A stretch of DNA of 40,129 nt from an uncultured Aureispira sp. (GTDB lineage Bacteria > Bacteroidota > Bacteroidia > Chitinophagales > Saprospiraceae), in the NCBI GenBank assembly GCA_905480075.1, contig CAJQOX010000087.1, positions 1 to 40,129 of the forward strand, written 5' to 3'. Both the position numbers and the translations under genes were made by a program. Below are positions 36,672 to 40,129 of the stretch, piece after piece (positions within the stretch are counted from its first letter, which is position 1; every line of letters starts with the position of its first letter). The notes under the pieces are model-generated. The model made no database searches. It was not told the origin of the DNA and saw nothing but the letters and a program-made list of their open reading frames with translations.

Positions 36672-37182
36672 ATCCATTCAAAACTATTGAATATCTTTGA
36701 ATCTATTATGACATTCACCCGATTTTGCACGTAAGTAGTAAAAATTGGGGTAATTGATTTATTCTTTAAATTAATTTAATAACTTTTTTAAGTGTTCCGA
36801 CACTTTTATTATTATGTTTTTTTATTCTCTTTTTTATTTTATTTTTTATAAAACATAAGTTTAATTGTATTTAAGTTGTTGATTATTAAGGTTTAATTAT
36901 TTTTTTGATGTTTGGTCTCTACTCTGTTGTTTTCTTATGGAAGAATACTTCAGGCTGTTTTTTATGTTTCCTCTAATTTGATTGTATAGCGGGAGGGGCA
37001 ATAATTCTGCCTTTTACAAAATAGAATAATTACTTTTTTGTTTATATTCGCATACAATTTAACTTCTTTTTGCGTTTTTATACCACAGCCCCATTATGTT
37101 TTATATTTTATTTATTTCACTTTGAGCTTTTAAGGTGTAATATTTTTGTTGTGTTTATTGTCCATGTTACAAAAATCATTTT
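36672..37182. other. Intergenic region, 511 bp
   Basis: An extremely T-rich spacer before the adhesin gene. A weak inverted repeat (ATTCAAA ... TTTGAAT) lies just past the Omp28-like stop, and a short GGCA/TGCC hairpin followed by TTTT lies near 36997-37015. No exact Bacteroidota promoter and no ORF with coding character was found. Confidence 0.45.
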
Positions 37183-40129
37183 ATGAAACGTTTTTACTTT
37201 ATTCCCTGCATATTTGTCTTCTTGTTTTTGTCCTTTAGGTCTGAAGCACAGTTTGTTGCAACAACTACTGTTAATGCTGCGGTTACTCCCACTACGCTTG
37301 TTCAAAATGATTTGCTTGGAGTAGGAATCACAGTAAGTAACATTACCACAAATATTCCTGGTGGCGCTGACCCAAGGCAATTTGCACGGTTTACCAATGC
37401 TAATTCTGCCCTGCCTTTTAGTTCAGGCATTATGCTGTCTTCAGGTAATGCTGATGGCTTTAATAACCAGGGAAATACTTCAGGGTCAGAAGGTGTAGAC
37501 CTTTTTGGTGCCGGTGATGCAGATTTAAATGTTATTACTGCCCCTTCTCAAACTTTTGATGCGGCTGTCCTCGAATTTGATTTTGTTCCTCTTTCTGATA
37601 CAGTCCGATTTCGTTATGTTTTTGCTTCTGAAGAATACCCTGAATATGCTTGTGCAGATGTAAATGATGCCTTTGGATTCTTTATTAGTGGTCCCGGAAT
37701 TGCAGGAACTCAAAATATTGCAATTATACCCGGGTCTGCACCTCCTTTGCCTGTGTCTATTAATACTGTTAATCCAGGGGTGCCCGGGACTAGTGCTTCT
37801 TTTCCTCATAATTGTGTTGCTCCCAATGGCTCATTGGCTTTTTCTTCATTTTTTGTAAGCAATACGGTAAGTGCTACTTTTGAGTTTGATGGCCTGACCA
37901 CTGTACTTGAAGCTATGGCTGTGGTGGTTCCTTGTTCTACTTATCATATTAAATTAGCTATTGCTGATGCTTTTGATGGGGTATTTGACTCGGCAGTGTT
38001 TTTTGAAGCAAATAGCTTCTCTTCTGACTTTCTGGATATTAATGTTGATAGGAACAGACCTGATTCTCTGATTGTAGAAGGTTGCGGCGATGACCCATTC
38101 ATTACTCTTTTACTGCCCAATGGTCCTGTTTCTTCTATTTACCCGATTCCACTGAATGTTTTTGGAACAGCAATCAATGGAACCGATTTTGGTTTATTGC
38201 CTGATACTGTTTTTATCCAGCCAGGGGATAGTTCCGTAAATTTCTTGCTATCAGTAGTTGATGATGGTATTACCGAAGGTTCTGAAACTATTTTTATTGA
38301 AATAAGAAAGTCTGTCTGTCAGTTGGACACCCTTGAATTTGTTATTATTGATGGTGCTGCAGTTACTGCTGCTGCCTCTGTTACTTCTGTTTACAACGGA
38401 ACGGATATTAGCTGTGCAGATTCATGTGATGCCATTACTACGGCGGTTGGTGGTGGAGGCATAACCCTGCTGACGGGTGATTTTACTTATCAATGGGATG
38501 TAATTGCCAATTCTCAGACTACTGCCGCCGCATCAGGTCTTTGCGACGGAGTATATCAGGTGATTGTCTTTGATGATAATCTCTGTTCAGATACTGCTTA
38601 TGTAACAGTTACTGAACCTCCGGCTGTTTCTGTCACAATTAATAATACAGTAGATGCTTCCTGTGCATCTTTAGGTACGGCTACTGCTGCAGGGTCTGGC
38701 GGTAACGGAACTATTGGCTTTGCCTGGCCTCCTGCTGCAGGCTCGCAGACTACCTCTATTGCTACCGGACTTACAGGCGGGGCTTATCAGCTTACTATCA
38801 CAGACTTGAATGGTTGCACAGATACAACTACTGCTTTTATTGCTTCTACCGTTTCTTCAACTGTTGTTCTCGATAGTTTTCATAATGCATCATGTAACGG
38901 TTTCTCTGACGGTGCTGTATTTATTACTGCAACAGGACCTGGTCTTACTTTTATCTGGTCTAATGGTGAAACTACAGAAGATATTACCGGTCTCGCTCCA
39001 AATGTATATTCTGCTACGGTTACTGATGCCAATAGTTGTGCTGTTCTTATAAGCACCACTATTACAGAACCATCCTCCGTCACAGCAACTATTTCGGGTT
39101 TTAACGATGTTTCATGTAGTGGTGCCAATGATGGAGATGCTACGGCGATTGGTGCCGGAGGAACCGGAAGTACTTATTCCTTTCTTTGGCCTGCGGCTGC
39201 CAATAATCAGACGACTGCTATTGCTACCGGGTTGGCAGGGGGGATTTATACAGTCACTGTAGCTGACTCCAATAGCTGTACTGCTTTAGCTACTGTTACT
39301 ATTACGGAGTCTCCTACAGTTACTGCTACTATTATTAATCAGACAGACCCTGCCTGCAATTCAGGGACAGATGGTACGGCAACAGTCTCGACTACAGGAG
39401 GTACGGGCACGATTAGCTTTATATGGCCTGCGACTGCCAATAATCAGACGACTGCTATTGCCACAGGCTTGTCTGCGGCAGGTAGCCCTTACACTGTTAC
39501 GGTAAGCGATGCCAATTCCTGTGCGGCACAGGCTACCGTCACTATTACGGAACCTTCTGCAGTGACTGCTTCAATTACCTCTTCCTCTGACCTGACCTGT
39601 AACGGCTCCAATGATGGTATAGCTACGGTTTCAGGGCTTGGCGGAACAAATTCCAACTTCACTTTTCTATGGTCAGACGGACAAACCAATGCAGTAGCTA
39701 CTGGTCTTTCTACCGCTGCCAGTCCTTATACGGTTACTGTCAGCGACAATAATCTGTGCTCTGGTATTACATCAGTAACAATATCAGAACCCACTACGGT
39801 TTCTGTTAATATAAGTGTTACTTCCAATTACAACGGTGCTCAGATAAGTTGTATAAATCTTTGTGACGGCGAACTTACTGCAATAGGTTCCGGTGGTTCA
39901 GGAGGCTATACTTTTGTATGGTCGGATAATCAAACCACTGCGGTGGCTACGGGCTTATGTGAGGGTAATTATACGGTTACAAGCACTGATATTAATGGTT
40001 GTACTGCAACAAGCTCAGTCTCTATTTCAGAACCTTCAGCAGTAACGGCATCAAGTATAAGTACCAATGCACTTTGCAACGGCGCCTCTGACGGTACGGC
40101 CACAGCTGCCGGCATTGGAGGAACAGGGG
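37183..40129 (+). CDS. Giant SprB-repeat surface adhesin, N-terminal part (cut by window edge)
   Basis: The frame opens at ATG 37183 and stays open for 982 codons to the right edge. It has a signal peptide (MKRFYFIPCIFVFLFLSFRS, cleaved near SEAQ) and a choice-of-anchor L domain (about 30-290, with GVGITVSNITTNIPGG, LPFSSGIMLSSGNADG, VRFRYVFASEEYPEYACADV and DAFGFFISGPG). A Calx-beta-like stretch follows (about 330-390, NGTDFGLLPDTVFIQPGDSS). From about residue 392 there are seven complete SprB-type repeats and the start of an eighth, each about 75-90 residues with two Cys and ending in TITEPS-like motifs. SprB repeats occur in the gliding-motility adhesin of Flavobacterium johnsoniae, exported by T9SS. 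The rest of the gene, probably with a type B sorting domain, lies outside. Likely roles are gliding, attachment or surface structure. Confidence 0.9.
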   Translation, partial: MKRFYFIPCIFVFLFLSFRSEAQFVATTTVNAAVTPTTLVQNDLLGVGITVSNITTNIPGGADPRQFARFTNANSALPFSSGIMLSSGNADGFNNQGNTSGSEGVDLFGAGDADLNVITAPSQTFDAAVLEFDFVPLSDTVRFRYVFASEEYPEYACADVNDAFGFFISGPGIAGTQNIAIIPGSAPPLPVSINTVNPGVPGTSASFPHNCVAPNGSLAFSSFFVSNTVSATFEFDGLTTVLEAMAVVVPCSTYHIKLAIADAFDGVFDSAVFFEANSFSSDFLDINVDRNRPDSLIVEGCGDDPFITLLLPNGPVSSIYPIPLNVFGTAINGTDFGLLPDTVFIQPGDSSVNFLLSVVDDGITEGSETIFIEIRKSVCQLDTLEFVIIDGAAVTAAASVTSVYNGTDISCADSCDAITTAVGGGGITLLTGDFTYQWDVIANSQTTAAASGLCDGVYQVIVFDDNLCSDTAYVTVTEPPAVSVTINNTVDASCASLGTATAAGSGGNGTIGFAWPPAAGSQTTSIATGLTGGAYQLTITDLNGCTDTTTAFIASTVSSTVVLDSFHNASCNGFSDGAVFITATGPGLTFIWSNGETTEDITGLAPNVYSATVTDANSCAVLISTTITEPSSVTATISGFNDVSCSGANDGDATAIGAGGTGSTYSFLWPAAANNQTTAIATGLAGGIYTVTVADSNSCTALATVTITESPTVTATIINQTDPACNSGTDGTATVSTTGGTGTISFIWPATANNQTTAIATGLSAAGSPYTVTVSDANSCAAQATVTITEPSAVTASITSSSDLTCNGSNDGIATVSGLGGTNSNFTFLWSDGQTNAVATGLSTAASPYTVTVSDNNLCSGITSVTISEPTTVSVNISVTSNYNGAQISCINLCDGELTAIGSGGSGGYTFVWSDNQTTAVATGLCEGNYTVTSTDINGCTATSSVSISEPSAVTASSISTNALCNGASDGTATAAGIGGTG
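38356..40129 (+). repeat. Tandem SprB-type repeat array within the adhesin gene
   Basis: Units begin at about 38356, 38626, 38851, 39076, 39316, 39559, 39796 and 40039 (the last cut by the edge), about 225-270 bases each. Between two of them the DNA itself is nearly identical: 39187-39230 and 39424-39467 differ at 3 of 44 bases and lie 237 bases apart, showing recent duplication or gene conversion. Confidence 0.85.

Noticed and set aside
39187-39467. CRISPR-like direct repeats
   Set aside because: The repeats are in frame, 237 bases apart, imperfect, and encode SprB-type protein units.
38880-39689. Minus-strand frames inside the adhesin gene
   Set aside because: They are mirror frames of the Thr/Ala/Val-rich SprB repeats.

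Overview
The window is about 40 kb of AT-rich DNA from a member of the Bacteroidota, most likely a free-living, gliding-type lineage (Saprospiria, Chitinophagia or Cytophagia grade; the exact family cannot be read from the sequence). The evidence is: two secreted proteins with type IX secretion (T9SS) sorting domains, a SprB-repeat adhesin, a TonB-dependent receptor with a carboxypeptidase-regulatory-like N-terminus, the type III pantothenate kinase next to a Bacteroidota-type outer-membrane protein, Kdo synthase (so an LPS envelope), and a textbook Bacteroidota promoter (TTTG-N19-TAnnTTTG). No rRNA, tRNA, CRISPR array, intact insertion sequence or prophage was seen.

Layout. 1-284 (-): start of an outer-membrane protein that runs off the left edge. 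734-5770 (+): a 1678-residue tape measure protein of a contractile injection system, standing alone. 5799-9012 (-): a small lipoprotein and a TonB-dependent receptor. 9481-12615 (+): a T9SS-secreted GH18 hydrolase with three CUB-like domains. 12649-22481 (+): a long same-strand run holding a small unknown protein, an AlgI-type MBOAT acyltransferase broken by one amber codon, a CpcT/CpeT-like lipoprotein, a flavin reductase, a HisC-like protein that has lost its PLP lysine, an ArsA/Get3-type ATPase, ElaA, CoaX, an outer-membrane protein and a GNAT acetyltransferase. 22711-24021 (-): a TolC-type channel. 24607-26130 (+): a GT-C glycosyltransferase. 26305-31559 (-): an HD-domain protein, KdsA, a membrane/TPR protein and an MtfA-like peptidase with a SEC-C tail. 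31758-33023 (+): a GPAT/LPLAT acyltransferase. 33057-34061 (-): NadA, with a terminator-like leader. 34662 to the right edge (+): an Omp28-like T9SS cargo and a giant SprB-repeat adhesin, incomplete at the right edge.

How the genes fit together. Much of the content concerns the cell surface: T9SS cargo, adhesin, TonB receptor, TolC channel, lipoproteins, acyl and glycosyl transfer, and Kdo. Housekeeping cofactor genes (coaX, nadA) are interspersed. The most unusual items are the isolated injection-system tape measure with its internal module repeats, the intact HisC-like pseudoenzyme in a tight CpeT-like/flavin reductase/aminotransferase-like cluster, the single-codon interruption of the MBOAT gene, and a mutually exclusive hairpin pair with a terminator in front of nadA.
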